This document shows, piece after piece, positions 19,713 to 27,697 of a stretch of DNA of 64,000 nt. Below the pieces are notes generated by a model. It worked only from the letters and a program-made list of their open reading frames with translations. It was not told the origin of the DNA and made no database searches. Location: NCBI RefSeq assembly GCF_013426915.1, contig NZ_AP023182.1:1240001-1304000 (forward strand), written 5' to 3'. The position numbers and the translations under genes were made by a program. This DNA is from Paraburkholderia sp. PGU19. GTDB taxonomy: Bacteria > Pseudomonadota > Gammaproteobacteria > Burkholderiales > Burkholderiaceae. Numbering within the stretch: position 1 is the first letter of the stretch; each line of letters starts with the position of its first letter.

Positions 19713-19947
19713 AAAACAACGACCCACGAAACAGGCATTGACCGAGAGTACCAGCCCCTACACGATCAAGAACCTTGACGCGGCGATCGCGCATCTGGAA
19801 CGGGCCGTTCGCTTCGATTGCACGACGCCGGTTTTCGGCCTGTGCTACTGGCACGCGCGGGTTCGTCAGGCTTGCTGCACGCATGGCATCACGCCTCTGC
19901 AATTGCGCAGACTGCAGCGACTCCTGACCATACTGACAGCCAGTTGA
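19693..19947 (+). CDS. 84-residue basic hypothetical protein
   Basis: From ATG 19693 the product starts MPALSKQKQR and continues with an amphipathic region (IKNLDAAIAHLERAVRFD), a Cys pair (CYWHARVRQACC) and a helical Leu/Arg tail. The open frame begins 34 codons earlier, but the repeat copy at 29.9 kb conserves the sequence around this internal ATG, which supports it as the start. Function is unknown. It is divergent from the YhaO-like nuclease gene. Confidence 0.5.
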   Translation: MPALSKQKQRPTKQALTESTSPYTIKNLDAAIAHLERAVRFDCTTPVFGLCYWHARVRQACCTHGITPLQLRRLQRLLTILTAS

Positions 19948-20282
19948 TCACACGTGCAACACGAGGTCTCACCTGACTCGATATCAACGTCGATGGTCTA
20001 CTAGCAATGCCTCTATTTCCCCGCGCGAAAGAACGACCTGCAGGTCATTGAAATCGGAGTTGCGCTCGTTCTACACCCGTTGGATGGCTAGGGCTTTCTC
20101 GAGATAGACAACGACTTGGGCCATCGGCCTGCCCTTATGAATGGCCCCCAAGCCTTGCACGCTATCGTGCTTGCAGCCTTGCCCGAGCGCCCCGTATAGG
20201 GGCGGCCGAGAGTTCGTCAGCCGGATCGCCCAAAGCCTTACGCGCCAGATTTCCGGGTTGGCCCGAAGGCGCTTTGCATCCG
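19948..20282. other. Gene-free stretch at the core/accessory boundary
   Basis: 335 bp with no supported frame. It separates the repair gene block from the accessory region. No tRNA 3' end, integrase or clear direct repeat marking an attachment site was found here. Confidence 0.4.
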
Positions 20283-20774
20283 TCAGTGCAACCGGTCATC
20301 GCCGGCTGGCCCTGCTCCGACCGCCGTCAACATCCCTGTTGCGGCTTCGGGCTCACCAAAATCGATTAGCCTTTCGTCGTTGTAAGTGTGAACGATGAAG
20401 TCCAGCATGGACGCGAACCGATTAACGACGGATACGAAGTTCCCGGCAATCAGACCGTGCACGTAAGGCAGCACGTAGCCGATCGTCAGGTCTCCGTCAC
20501 GGTCTATGGCAAACACGGGCAAGAACACTTCTTCGTTCAATCGTCGCGCAAGCCCTTGCTTCTGGTCAGTCGGGGCCAGCCTGCTCAGCGGAAGGTAGGT
20601 ACTGAAGCGAATGAACTTCCGCTCCGACACGAGGGAAACGCCATAGCCGATACCGTTTTCGGTCCGAAGCGAGATGTGATCGGGCTCTAGCTTATACGGT
20701 ACCAGGCCGCTGTCGCGGATGTGTGTGTCGAGGGTCTCGATGCTGACGTCGGATTCAGCGAAGATTTTCGTCAA
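20283..20774 (-). CDS. YbjN-domain protein
   Basis: The 163-residue protein resembles YbjN/type III secretion chaperone-like proteins: alpha-beta start (SVETLDTHIRDSGLVPYKLE analogue), LRTENGIGYGVSLVSERKFI, and a C-terminal helix pair (FVSVVNRFASMLDFIVHTYN). The start is TTG at 20774, supported by AGGAG six bases upstream; no better ATG exists. It lies 92 bp downstream of the ADP-ribosylglycohydrolase gene on the same strand and may be co-transcribed. Members of this fold are often sensory or chaperone proteins; the role here is unknown. Confidence 0.7.
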   Translation of the reverse strand: MTKIFAESDVSIETLDTHIRDSGLVPYKLEPDHISLRTENGIGYGVSLVSERKFIRFSTYLPLSRLAPTDQKQGLARRLNEEVFLPVFAIDRDGDLTIGYVLPYVHGLIAGNFVSVVNRFASMLDFIVHTYNDERLIDFGEPEAATGMLTAVGAGPAGDDRLH

Positions 20775-20866
20775 GCGTTTCTCCTGATACTATGTTCGTT
20801 ATACGGCCGCGAGCCGGCAGGCCGACACGCTGATTCACGGTTCTGAACCGTTTGGCAGGCAGAGTC

Positions 20867-21853
20867 CTAGGCACGAATTTCTGCGAACCGGGCGATCAAC
20901 GGTTCTGCAAGATCAAATCCTCGAAGCTGTTGAAGCCAGCGGTCAGGGATGCCGTCCAGGCCGAACCTGATTCCGGCCAGACCGCACGCGACCGCTGCCG
21001 TCGTATCCGTGTCGTGTCCGAGGCCGATTGCGGTCCGGGTCACTTCTTCGAACGATTCTTCTTCCAGCGCCTTGCGTGCTGACCAGAGCGTGTCAACCAC
21101 GTAGCCGGTCCCACGCGCTTCGCTCGACTTCGAAAAGCTCCTTAGTTCGTCGAGCTCTGCCAGAAACGCTATCTGTTCGCGTGGATCGGACCAGTCCCGG
21201 TAAATTTCCTCGAGGCGCTGATCTGCCCAAGACCAGGGGTCCGATAGCTTCTTCAAATACCCGCGTGCGATGAGGCAGTAGAACGCACAGGCGACTAACG
21301 AACGAGGGTGTGCATGAGTCGGCATCGATTGCAGATGAGCGTACCTTGCTAGCTCACGATCGGGACCGGTATGCCACAGTGCCAACGGCAGAACCCTCAT
21401 CAGCGAACCATTGCCGTTGTCCGACTCGGCTGCACCGCCTGATTCAAGCGGTGGTGCGCCATCACGTAGGCGGTCCAATGCGCTAGCGGTCTGACTGCCA
21501 ACATCGAAGACATCGCCGTCGACTGCGAGGTAGCCCCGATACAGCCACCGAACCAACCTGTCCGCGAAGTCGGTTAGTGAGAACGAGCCTCGCTCAATCA
21601 GGCTCGCGAGCAGGCAGAGGGCCTGCGCCCCGTCATCCGACCACGTTCCGGAAAGCACGTGAGAATAGGTCCGCCTGAAAGTCGCGGGCATTGTCATTTC
21701 GATCTCGGCACGCGGCGGAATCTGTTCCGGATTCTTGAACTCGAATCCCACGCCGAGTGCGTCACCGACGAGCAGGCCGACAAGTCCACCGATGGCCGCA
21801 TTGGATTTGTGGTTCTCTAGCAATGCTGCGAACCCACCGTTTTTTTTCGTCAT
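20867..21853 (-). CDS. ADP-ribosylglycohydrolase family protein (DraG/ARH-like)
   Basis: A 328-residue member of the ADP-ribosylglycohydrolase family, which removes ADP-ribose from proteins or nucleic acids using two Mg2+ ions. Visible signatures: GLLVGDALGVGFEF (residues ~26-39), the metal-binding WSDDGAQ (71-77), NGNGSLMR (~150), HAHPRS (~185) and the C-terminal GHDTDTTAAVACGLAG, whose Asp residues complete the metal site. ATG 21853 follows AGGAGATCAAT, a good ribosome-binding site. It sits in a minus-strand run with two unknown genes upstream and a YbjN-like gene downstream. No matching ADP-ribosyltransferase was recognised, so its substrate is open. Confidence 0.92.
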   Translation of the reverse strand: MTKKNGGFAALLENHKSNAAIGGLVGLLVGDALGVGFEFKNPEQIPPRAEIEMTMPATFRRTYSHVLSGTWSDDGAQALCLLASLIERGSFSLTDFADRLVRWLYRGYLAVDGDVFDVGSQTASALDRLRDGAPPLESGGAAESDNGNGSLMRVLPLALWHTGPDRELARYAHLQSMPTHAHPRSLVACAFYCLIARGYLKKLSDPWSWADQRLEEIYRDWSDPREQIAFLAELDELRSFSKSSEARGTGYVVDTLWSARKALEEESFEEVTRTAIGLGHDTDTTAAVACGLAGIRFGLDGIPDRWLQQLRGFDLAEPLIARFAEIRA

Positions 21854-21945
21854 ATTGATCTCCTGCGATTGATTATTGGTTTATGGGTGACCCGAATACC
21901 TGGTCAGCTTCCCGAAGCCGATGAACAGTGCAAGCCATGTATAAG

Positions 21946-22581
21946 CTACCGAATTCGAAGATAGGCAACAGCGTGTGACAACGGCTCGCCTTGCGTTTCG
22001 AGATCTCCGGTGACCGTTAGCTGAATCGGTTCGCTGTCGAATGTCCGCCGGTAGAGGTAGCCAATAATCTTTCCCGTAAAGTACGTTCGTCCCTGGTGTT
22101 TCGCAAAGTTCTCCGGCACGACCCGTTTCAGGTATGAAAGTTGGTCATCCCACGGCCATGCGGAAATGTCGTCGGGCAGTCCGGTGCCAAATCGCCGATT
22201 GCCACCTGAGAGACAGAACAACGTTATCTGGGTCGGGCGCGACAGCTCCGGAACGACCTCAAGGCGGGGTTGGAAGGCGTTTCTTGCCTCATCTTCCTCA
22301 CGCTTGGCTTCAGCCTCACGCTCCCGCTTCACCAGGACATCGTTTTCGGCCATCACCTGCTTCAACAGATTTCCATCGATGGCGAACCGGCTGGACTGCA
22401 GTCTTTCTAGCAGCAGGGCGTTACCTTCCCCATGTACGAGCCAGCGATCCAGTCCTTCGATCGCTTTGGAAAAGTTCGTGAATCCAAGTTCTGCAAAGAA
22501 CGCTTTCGGGTCCAATCCTGACTGGTCGATCACGTGCAGAAGCAGTGTGCCAATGGGATAGTTGGAATGGCGCGCTTTCAT
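21946..22581 (-). CDS. Unknown protein with HTH-like N-terminus, operon with upstream gene
   Basis: A 211-residue protein not matched to a family. The N-terminus (LLLHVIDQSGLDPKAFFAEL GFTNFSKAIEGLDRWL, residues ~11-47) looks like a Cro/C1-type helix-turn-helix. A charged helix (VKREREAEAKREEDEARNAF) links to a C-terminal beta-rich domain with YFTGKIIGYLYRR. Its ATG at 22581 overlaps the stop of the upstream gene (ATGA), and GGGAGG lies upstream. Ninety-two bp downstream is the ADP-ribosylglycohydrolase. A regulator or a sensor for that enzyme is a reasonable guess only. Confidence 0.65.
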   Translation of the reverse strand: MKARHSNYPIGTLLLHVIDQSGLDPKAFFAELGFTNFSKAIEGLDRWLVHGEGNALLLERLQSSRFAIDGNLLKQVMAENDVLVKREREAEAKREEDEARNAFQPRLEVVPELSRPTQITLFCLSGGNRRFGTGLPDDISAWPWDDQLSYLKRVVPENFAKHQGRTYFTGKIIGYLYRRTFDSEPIQLTVTGDLETQGEPLSHAVAYLRIR

Positions 22582-22931
22582 TGTCCGATCCTCCCTTTGC
22601 ATTCGAACCGCTCATGTTCGGCGTATGGAACAAGGGCAGCGAAGAAGCTGGCGATGTGAGGCGGGTCGTAGGCGTACACGGGAAGCAAACGCTGTTTCAT
22701 CCATTGTGCTGAACGGATTGCGCGAAATCCGCCAATGACGCCATTCGTGCAGCGTGCTGCGACGGCCTCACGCACGTCTGCGCGCGGTCTAGCGAAGAGG
22801 AATGAGCCGGTACGGACAGTGCCGGGAAGTCCGGTCAACAGTACGTGATTCTCAGGCGTATCGATTTGGAACTGAAAGCCCTCGAACAGGCTGTCCAGCG
22901 AGGGCAGAATGCCCAGTAAAGGTTGCATCAT
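22578..22931 (-). CDS. 117-residue hypothetical protein, first gene of the ADP-ribosylglycohydrolase cluster
   Basis: The frame overlaps the next gene by ATGA. The ATG at 22931 was chosen because GGAG lies six bases upstream, inside the sequence of an alternative ATG four codons earlier (22943). The protein starts MMQPLLGILPSLDSLFEGFQ, contains LLTGLPGTVRTGSFLF and ends basic (ECKGRIGQ). No family was recognised. Co-transcription with the two genes downstream is likely from spacing. Confidence 0.6.
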   Translation of the reverse strand: MMQPLLGILPSLDSLFEGFQFQIDTPENHVLLTGLPGTVRTGSFLFARPRADVREAVAARCTNGVIGGFRAIRSAQWMKQRLLPVYAYDPPHIASFFAALVPYAEHERFECKGRIGQ

Positions 22932-23154
22932 GCTTTTCTCCATCCCCGTTGGTTCGGCGTTCACCGGCCTTCGGGGTAGAGAGGCGTGGCGACGCTTTAG
23001 CAGAATTTGTGAGTCGCGCTGCAAGTTGTGCTTTAAATCCGCGACATGAAGCGAAAAGAAACCGTCCAGCCTGCACTAAGACGGATTCAATTCGTTTCGG
23101 CTGCATCGGTGATTCCCTACCAACTGAAACCTGTCAGACCAGGTGAACAGCGAT

Positions 23155-23583
23155 TCAACGCAATAGCACGAGCTGAGGCGTGGCATCGTCGCCGGACCAG
23201 ACAATCGCGTTCTGATGATATTGCCTACCAAGTGCCATTGCGGCCTCCAGCGGGAGTCCTGGTACAAGATAACTCGGCTCGCCAGGCCAATCGTTTGATG
23301 GATGCTTGCCGATACCTTCGATCACGATCAAGCCAAGCCGCTTTAGTTCACACGCCAGTGCTTCCTGACTGGCGGCGTTGAACTCATCACTGCAATTCTG
23401 GCTGAAAGGATTGCAGGCAGTGACGAATGCGCTGCAATTGACGTTGTGAACCTTGTGCAGCACGGCCAACTGCGGATTGGTCTCGCCAACTCTTAACGCC
23501 GTGGAAGCGTCGCCAAAAGCAAAGTATTCAGTTTCTAGGTAAGCCTGGACCGTTTCACTAGGAATCTTTGAGTCTGAAAACAA
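23155..23583 (-). CDS. DUF3293 domain protein
   Basis: A 142-residue protein matching the DUF3293 pattern: FVTACNPFSQNCSDEFNAAS (residues ~53-72), ELKRLGLIVIEGIGKHP, DWPGEPSYLVPGL and the C-terminal QNAIVWSGDDATPQLVLL. Function of the family is unknown. No ATG is available near the N-terminus; TTG at 23583 is used, with GGAGGG five bases upstream. That ribosome-binding site is the 3' arm of a terminator-like hairpin and the TTG overlaps its T-tract, so expression is likely controlled by the upstream leader RNA. Confidence 0.8.
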   Translation of the reverse strand: MFSDSKIPSETVQAYLETEYFAFGDASTALRVGETNPQLAVLHKVHNVNCSAFVTACNPFSQNCSDEFNAASQEALACELKRLGLIVIEGIGKHPSNDWPGEPSYLVPGLPLEAAMALGRQYHQNAIVWSGDDATPQLVLLR

Positions 23584-23606
23584 AAAACCCTCCGTTAAAG
23601 GAGGGT
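23581..23606 (-). terminator. Rho-independent terminator sequestering the DUF3293 ribosome-binding site
   Basis: Minus strand: 7-bp stem ACCCTCC / GGAGGGT around loop TTTAAC, followed by six T residues (stem arms at 23606-23600 and 23593-23587). The downstream arm GGAGGG is also the Shine-Dalgarno of the TTG start at 23583, so the hairpin would both end transcription and hide the ribosome-binding site. Confidence 0.8.
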
Positions 23607-23722
23607 CGACGCGTTACCCGCTTGGTTGCTCTGTTAAGAGCCACATTCGCTTTCGCGCTCCACCTTGCCCGGGGAGGCAGGTTGGCATGGGCGTCGTCGA
23701 CCCAATTCATAATGCGGGTTGA
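23584..23722 (-). promoter_or_regulatory. Structured leader RNA with terminator/antiterminator logic upstream of DUF3293 gene
   Basis: On the minus strand the RNA contains, in 5'-3' order, A = ACCCGC (23719-23714), B = GGGTCGACG (23703-23695), two to three local hairpins (TGCC...GGGCA at ~23680-23662; GCGCGAAAGCG; GCTCTTAACAGAGC at ~23642-23629), A' = GCGGGT (23621-23616) and B' = CGTCGACCC (23611-23603). A pairs with A' and B pairs perfectly with B' (9 bp); their order A-B-A'-B' is a pseudoknot or a pair of alternatives. B' shares its ACCC with the 5' arm of the terminator hairpin, so pairing B-B' and forming the terminator exclude each other. This is the design of a riboswitch or attenuator. 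I match it to no known class. Confidence 0.6.
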
Positions 23723-23723
23723 A

Positions 23724-23752
23724 TTTAATCATACGGCCGCCCCTTTTGTCAA
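23724..23752 (-). promoter_or_regulatory. Probable sigma-70 promoter of the leader RNA
   Basis: Minus strand: perfect -35 TTGACA at 23752-23747, and -10 candidates ATTAAA/TTAAAT 17-18 bases downstream. A better-looking TATGAT hexamer (23733-23728) is only 13 bases away, so the exact -10 is uncertain. Transcription would begin near 23715-23720, just before the structured leader. Confidence 0.5.
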
Positions 23753-23759
23753 ATAAAAA

Positions 23760-24424
23760 GTGATGGACCACCTTTGTCGCGCGGTCGGCCGCGTTGGGGC
23801 ACTTCATCCATTGGCTCCGCAGCGGGAAGCAGGCCCATCATCACAGCTCGCTCTCAAAGCAAATGTCCTGTCGAGCGTCAACCGTGAATGCGCCGGACCG
23901 GATTCATTGTCGGCGCCCACGTCGAGCGCCTGGAGCACCCGTTCCAGATCGAGATCAAAGGGCATCACATGGCCAGGCACAAGTGCGAACTTCCAGTGGC
24001 GAGGCAAGTTGCTGAGTGCGAGAAAGCAGAGGAGCGCGTCAGGAAAGCCCCCTTCCAAGCGCCACGGTCGAAGGCTCGCGTTTCACCCGCCTGATCCCAC
24101 GGGGCGTTGACTGTCCGAAGGTCGTGCATTCGTCCAGACTGCAGAACCAGGTTCCAAGCGTGTGTTAGTCCATGCAAAACAGACGCAGGCACATGAGCGG
24201 AAGGCCTGATGATGGGCCCGGGACAAGACCGTTTCGTGTCCGGAGCCGCTTCTCCCGTCCCAAACGGGCGCATGATATGCCCAGAGCATATGCGCGATCC
24301 AATGTCCCGCATTGGAACAATCGAAACCGGCGATCGCAATTCGAACCGCACGCGACAAGAACGACGTCCGATCTGTGGCCGACAGGTTTCGGGCGAAGTC
24401 TATTTGTTGGCAAAGGGACACCGG
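23760..24424. other. 665-bp stretch without a supported gene
   Basis: Several overlapping open frames exist on both strands but none has a ribosome-binding site with credible protein composition. Two palindromic spots are visible near 24290-24325 (CCAATG...CATTGG). Otherwise I see nothing definite. Confidence 0.4.
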
Positions 24425-24796
24425 ATGTCTTCTCTCCAAAGCAAACTGTTCAGAGCGGCGTCATTCGGGGGGACGGTGTTGATCGAACGCGGTGTCTTGC
24501 AATCCATCGAAGTCATATACGCACGGGAACGACGCTTCGCCCGGCGCCGCCAGGTGTCCAGCCATCGCGCGCCGCGTTATCTCGTGCGCTACCGGCTGGA
24601 TAATCACCCGAAGAAAGAGGTCGTAGCGATCGAACCGTATCCGTACTGCTTCATCGCCGACATGCGCGGCAGTCGACCCGGCGATGAAATCGAAGTACGG
24701 CTATCAGATGACGGAGCTTACATCATCGACTGGAATAATCTCTCCGCGCAGCGTCTGTTCGAAAGCATGGACAGAACGTGGGGCGATTCGGACTAA
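24425..24796 (+). CDS. Small protein, paralogue of the gene at 38181 (copy 1 of a duplicated gene pair)
   Basis: The 123-residue product shares a core with the 111-residue protein at 38181: SHRAPRYLVRYRLD versus SHRTPRYRVRFEL, then ADMRGSRPGDEIEVRLSDDG versus ADIRGSGPGDFVEVQLSNDG. The shared part (~75 residues) looks like an all-beta domain, with a variable N-terminus here (~35 extra residues). Both copies lie within 1 kb of members of a second paralogous family (25197 and 36263). No known domain was recognised. The start ATG 24425 was chosen because similarity to the paralogue covers only sequence after it; the open frame extends 72 codons upstream. Confidence 0.6.
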   Translation: MSSLQSKLFRAASFGGTVLIERGVLQSIEVIYARERRFARRRQVSSHRAPRYLVRYRLDNHPKKEVVAIEPYPYCFIADMRGSRPGDEIEVRLSDDGAYIIDWNNLSAQRLFESMDRTWGDSD

Positions 24797-25196
24797 CCCG
24801 GCCACACACCACCATGCGGAATAACCCGAACGCTCGAACAAAGTTTAGCCACGAAGCACATCGTTCATATCGATTCGATCATCGATATCTATCGGATGGG
24901 CGGCCCAGCAGCCAAGATTATCGAAAATGATTTTGCGGACGTCACTCTGACGCTCATCCGCCAAATTTCTTCAAGTCTGCGAGCGTCCGGCCCGTCGACT
25001 ATCTCGACTTGCTCCGGATCTTCGCGACCCGACGGAGGCGCGAACCGTGGGGGTCTTGGCTTCCCTGTCAAGGTCTGGCGGCGAGACCGGAACGCGCAAC
25101 CGTCGACCGATTTTTCGATGGTTCTACAGCCAGTTCCATGAGAACATACTGGCCGCTGTGGCCCGATGGGCACGACGCCCGACGCAGCGGTCCAGT
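24797..25196. other. 400-bp intergenic, no gene seen
   Basis: Between two convergent genes of the duplicated pair. Open frames here lack starts with ribosome-binding sites and look non-coding. Confidence 0.4.
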
Positions 25197-26225
25197 TTAG
25201 ACGATGCGCAGCGCAGTCCGTTCGTGAGCCTTCGTACCACGCGGCGCCCACTCCTTCAGAAGGCGCTCGTAATCCGCACGGTAATCACGCCCGCGAGCGA
25301 CGAGGATTTCGCGCTCCGCGTACGCGAGATCAAGATTGTCCGTATGAAGGTACGCTGCATAGAGCGCAGCGCGCAGTTGAATGTAGAGGAGATGCGTTTT
25401 GCTGCCGGGTGCGAGCGGACGGCGGCAGTCGGCCGGATAGATCTTGTCGAGTTCAGCGATTGCCGCCCGGCCCTTCCAGTCGACGAGTTCGTACTGTTCA
25501 TCGAGCAGCCGGCATTTGACGACCGTTGCCGCAGCGGAAAGAAGCGAAGGTCGCTCGACGGTTTCGTTCTGCGCCGCGTCGGCTTGAAACATGAGCTGAC
25601 GTGAGACGGTCAATGCTTCGAACTCTTCATCCTGCTGCCGTGCAGCGGGGCAGGGTTCGAGGTGCGCATACTCTTCGCCTTCGATGACCTTCACACCGTA
25701 CGAATACAGAGGCTCCACGATCGGCACGAACAGCTTGCGTCCCGCCATTTCGAGCCAGTTGCCCGCGCCCATCAGTTCGGCGGTCAACTGGTAGGCATGA
25801 GGTGCATCGATGGCGAGGGTGTCGGAAAGCCGGTCGGCAAACGCGCGCATGACGACGCGCGGCAGCACCGCGAGCGGCTTATCATCCGCGGCCGGCTGAA
25901 ACCAGGCCGCGGCGGTGTCTATGAATTGCCAGGCCTGATCCTTGAAGTCGTCCAGCGTTTCGATCTGTTCGAACTCGGCTTCGAGGCGCTTCCAGTCGAG
26001 CATGACGCTCGCACGGGCAATCGCGTCGCGACTGCTCTCGAGGCTAATTCCCGGCAAGAGTTCCTGCAGGCGGACTGCCTTCGCTTCCATACGGGATTTC
26101 ATACGATCCATGAACTGACGGATTGGCGTGTTTTCCCAAGACGGAAGACACAAGGCACTGGCGAGCATACAGAAGCGATCGTACAAGCGGTGAATCTCCG
26201 GGACTGAGTGACTTGCAGTATGCAT
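25197..26225 (-). CDS. Unknown 342-residue protein, paralogue of the gene at 36263
   Basis: Mostly alpha-helical protein with no recognised family. Aligned by eye with the 360-residue protein at 36263, the two share the whole length: LCLPSWENTPIRQFM / LKLPSWEGEALRPFL, LLPGISLESSRDAIARASVM / MLPGISIETSRDAISRESVM, DAPHAYQLTAEL / DAPHAYLLTARL, and an almost identical C-terminus (YERLLKEWAPRGTKAHERTA). The strong conservation of the PGIS-ETSRDAI and YERLLKEWAPRG motifs suggests functional sites. It is convergent with the small paralogue at 24425 and lies 64 bp downstream of the gene at 26290 on the same strand. Confidence 0.75.
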   Translation of the reverse strand: MHTASHSVPEIHRLYDRFCMLASALCLPSWENTPIRQFMDRMKSRMEAKAVRLQELLPGISLESSRDAIARASVMLDWKRLEAEFEQIETLDDFKDQAWQFIDTAAAWFQPAADDKPLAVLPRVVMRAFADRLSDTLAIDAPHAYQLTAELMGAGNWLEMAGRKLFVPIVEPLYSYGVKVIEGEEYAHLEPCPAARQQDEEFEALTVSRQLMFQADAAQNETVERPSLLSAAATVVKCRLLDEQYELVDWKGRAAIAELDKIYPADCRRPLAPGSKTHLLYIQLRAALYAAYLHTDNLDLAYAEREILVARGRDYRADYERLLKEWAPRGTKAHERTALRIV

Positions 26226-26289
26226 CGCGGCCGGGACAATTGTCGTCCAGTTGCAATAATGCTGACGCTATTCTGATGAAGACAGGAAC

Positions 26290-27048
26290 TCAACGCTTTT
26301 TCGACGGATCCTTTCGAAAACTTCGCGCGTTGAATCCATGCTGTGCGATACGGTCCTTGTCGCTAATGCTGAGCGTCGGTCTGGATTCAAGAGCCAGGAC
26401 ACCTCCCCAGAACATATCGAGCTCCTGAAAAGCCTCGACCGGACCAAAGAGTCGATAGAACTGAAAATTCTTCAGCGGTGGATTGATCTTCAAGAACGAT
26501 TTTTCGAAGCGGCCGCCGACGCGCAATACGGCGATCGCAGTCCGATTCTCGACGCTCCACTGCATCAGTTCGGCGCTCCCTTGTTGCTGGAAATATCGCT
26601 CCAGTCGCTCAGCCAGCGTTCCATTCGCAAGGGGATTGTCATACTCGAGAAACGATTGGCGCTTCTTCTTCATCCAATGCGGACCCAAAAGACCTTCGAG
26701 GTAGTGTCGCGCCTCGCTTCCGTCATAGAAGATGCGCTCCTCTACTTCACTCGGCTTCGAGCCTGAAGTAGACTTCATCGCTTCACTGCTCAATCGATGA
26801 ACACGAAGCGCCTTATAGATCCGTCCACAGAAAAGGACGACGCACGCATCGAGACAAACGCCGCCGCGCCGGAGCTCGAAGGCGTCCGCGATTCCGGCAA
26901 GTTGACCATATCTGTCCCAGACGCCATCGCCGTCACGGTCGAGCTTCAGTTCGCTCGTCTCCGGATTGCGCACGAACACGCGCGACTGGTCGCTGCCATG
27001 TGCCATGGCAGTGTCGTAATAGTCCTTGAACGGACTGAGAATTCTCAA
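26290..27048 (-). CDS. Phage-like hypothetical protein
   Basis: A 252-residue protein starting MRILSPFKDYYDTAMAHGSD, from TTG 27048 with AAGGGG just upstream. I associate the opening SPFKDYYD with hypothetical proteins of large phages and prophages, from memory only. The centre is rich in aromatic residues (GGVCLDACVVLFCGRIYKAL; NFQFYRLFGPVEAFQELDMF), and the tail is basic (SFRKDPSKKR). No function can be given. It may be co-transcribed with the gene at 25197. Confidence 0.65.
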   Translation of the reverse strand: MRILSPFKDYYDTAMAHGSDQSRVFVRNPETSELKLDRDGDGVWDRYGQLAGIADAFELRRGGVCLDACVVLFCGRIYKALRVHRLSSEAMKSTSGSKPSEVEERIFYDGSEARHYLEGLLGPHWMKKKRQSFLEYDNPLANGTLAERLERYFQQQGSAELMQWSVENRTAIAVLRVGGRFEKSFLKINPPLKNFQFYRLFGPVEAFQELDMFWGGVLALESRPTLSISDKDRIAQHGFNARSFRKDPSKKR

Positions 27049-27066
27049 GTGCCCCTTCCCTCGTTA

Positions 27067-27354
27067 TCACATGATAGCGAGATGCTCCGCTCCCGAGACT
27101 TTGCACCGGATCGTCGAGCGCGCCGTGCACACTTGCAGGGATTCACGCGAGCACGTCGCTCCCGGCCGTCGCGCTCCCGGTCGATATCGTCTGAAAGCGA
27201 CGGCGCCAGCCAGTTGCAGACGAGTGAACTCCTCTCGCAGCTGCTTTTTGAACTCGAGGCAAGATGCAATCGACAGCCTGGTAGCATTCTTGAAGAACGC
27301 TGGGCCTTCGCACTCGGAAGCGAGCATGAAGACTTGCCAGTAGTACTTGCACAC
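27067..27354 (-). CDS. Possible small gene or gene remnant
   Basis: A 95-codon frame ending 18 bp before the phage-like gene. The first ~55 residues (FMLASECEGPAFFKNATRLS, FKKQLREEFTRLQLAG) look like real protein; the rest is Arg/Cys-rich and looks out of frame. Either a decayed gene or a spurious frame. Confidence 0.25.
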   Translation of the reverse strand: MCKYYWQVFMLASECEGPAFFKNATRLSIASCLEFKKQLREEFTRLQLAGAVAFRRYRPGARRPGATCSRESLQVCTARSTIRCKVSGAEHLAIM

Positions 27355-27697
27355 GCGTGTTCAGAAGCATAACCAGACGCCTTGGAGGAGCTCGCATGTC
27401 ACGGTAAGACCTTTTATGACGGCTCTTTGCACAAACTGATTATCAGTGGTCGAGGAAAGCCCAACGGTTTGGTTCGAATACGGCACGCACAGACCGTGCG
27501 ATAAGCACAAGGAACGGAAACGCTGCTCACGTCGAACGCATTCTCTCAGACGGGGAGGACAAACGCTGTCCCATTCGGATACCACGACTTACAAGAGAAC
27601 GTCGGCTGCCTCCAATGCGCGATCGAACGACCCCCACCCCGCCCCGATCCAACCTGCTGCATAATCAGATGCCTAGCATCTTATTGAAAGCTGAATC
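27355..27697. other. Intergenic, no gene seen
   Basis: Divergent region between the minus-strand block and the HIT gene. No supported coding frame. Confidence 0.4.

Noticed and set aside
19948..20282. Attachment site of a genomic island at the core/accessory border
   Set aside because: No tRNA end, integrase or direct repeat was found here or as a matching copy elsewhere in the window.
23584..23722. Retron msr/msd or tRNA-like RNA
   Set aside because: No reverse transcriptase gene is near, no T-arm consensus or acceptor stem is present, and the terminator leads directly into the DUF3293 gene, which fits a leader better.
23804..24058. 84-codon minus-strand frame (HWKFALVPGHVMPFDLDLER)
   Set aside because: Part looks protein-like but there is no ribosome-binding site or domain; may be a fragment. 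Not called.
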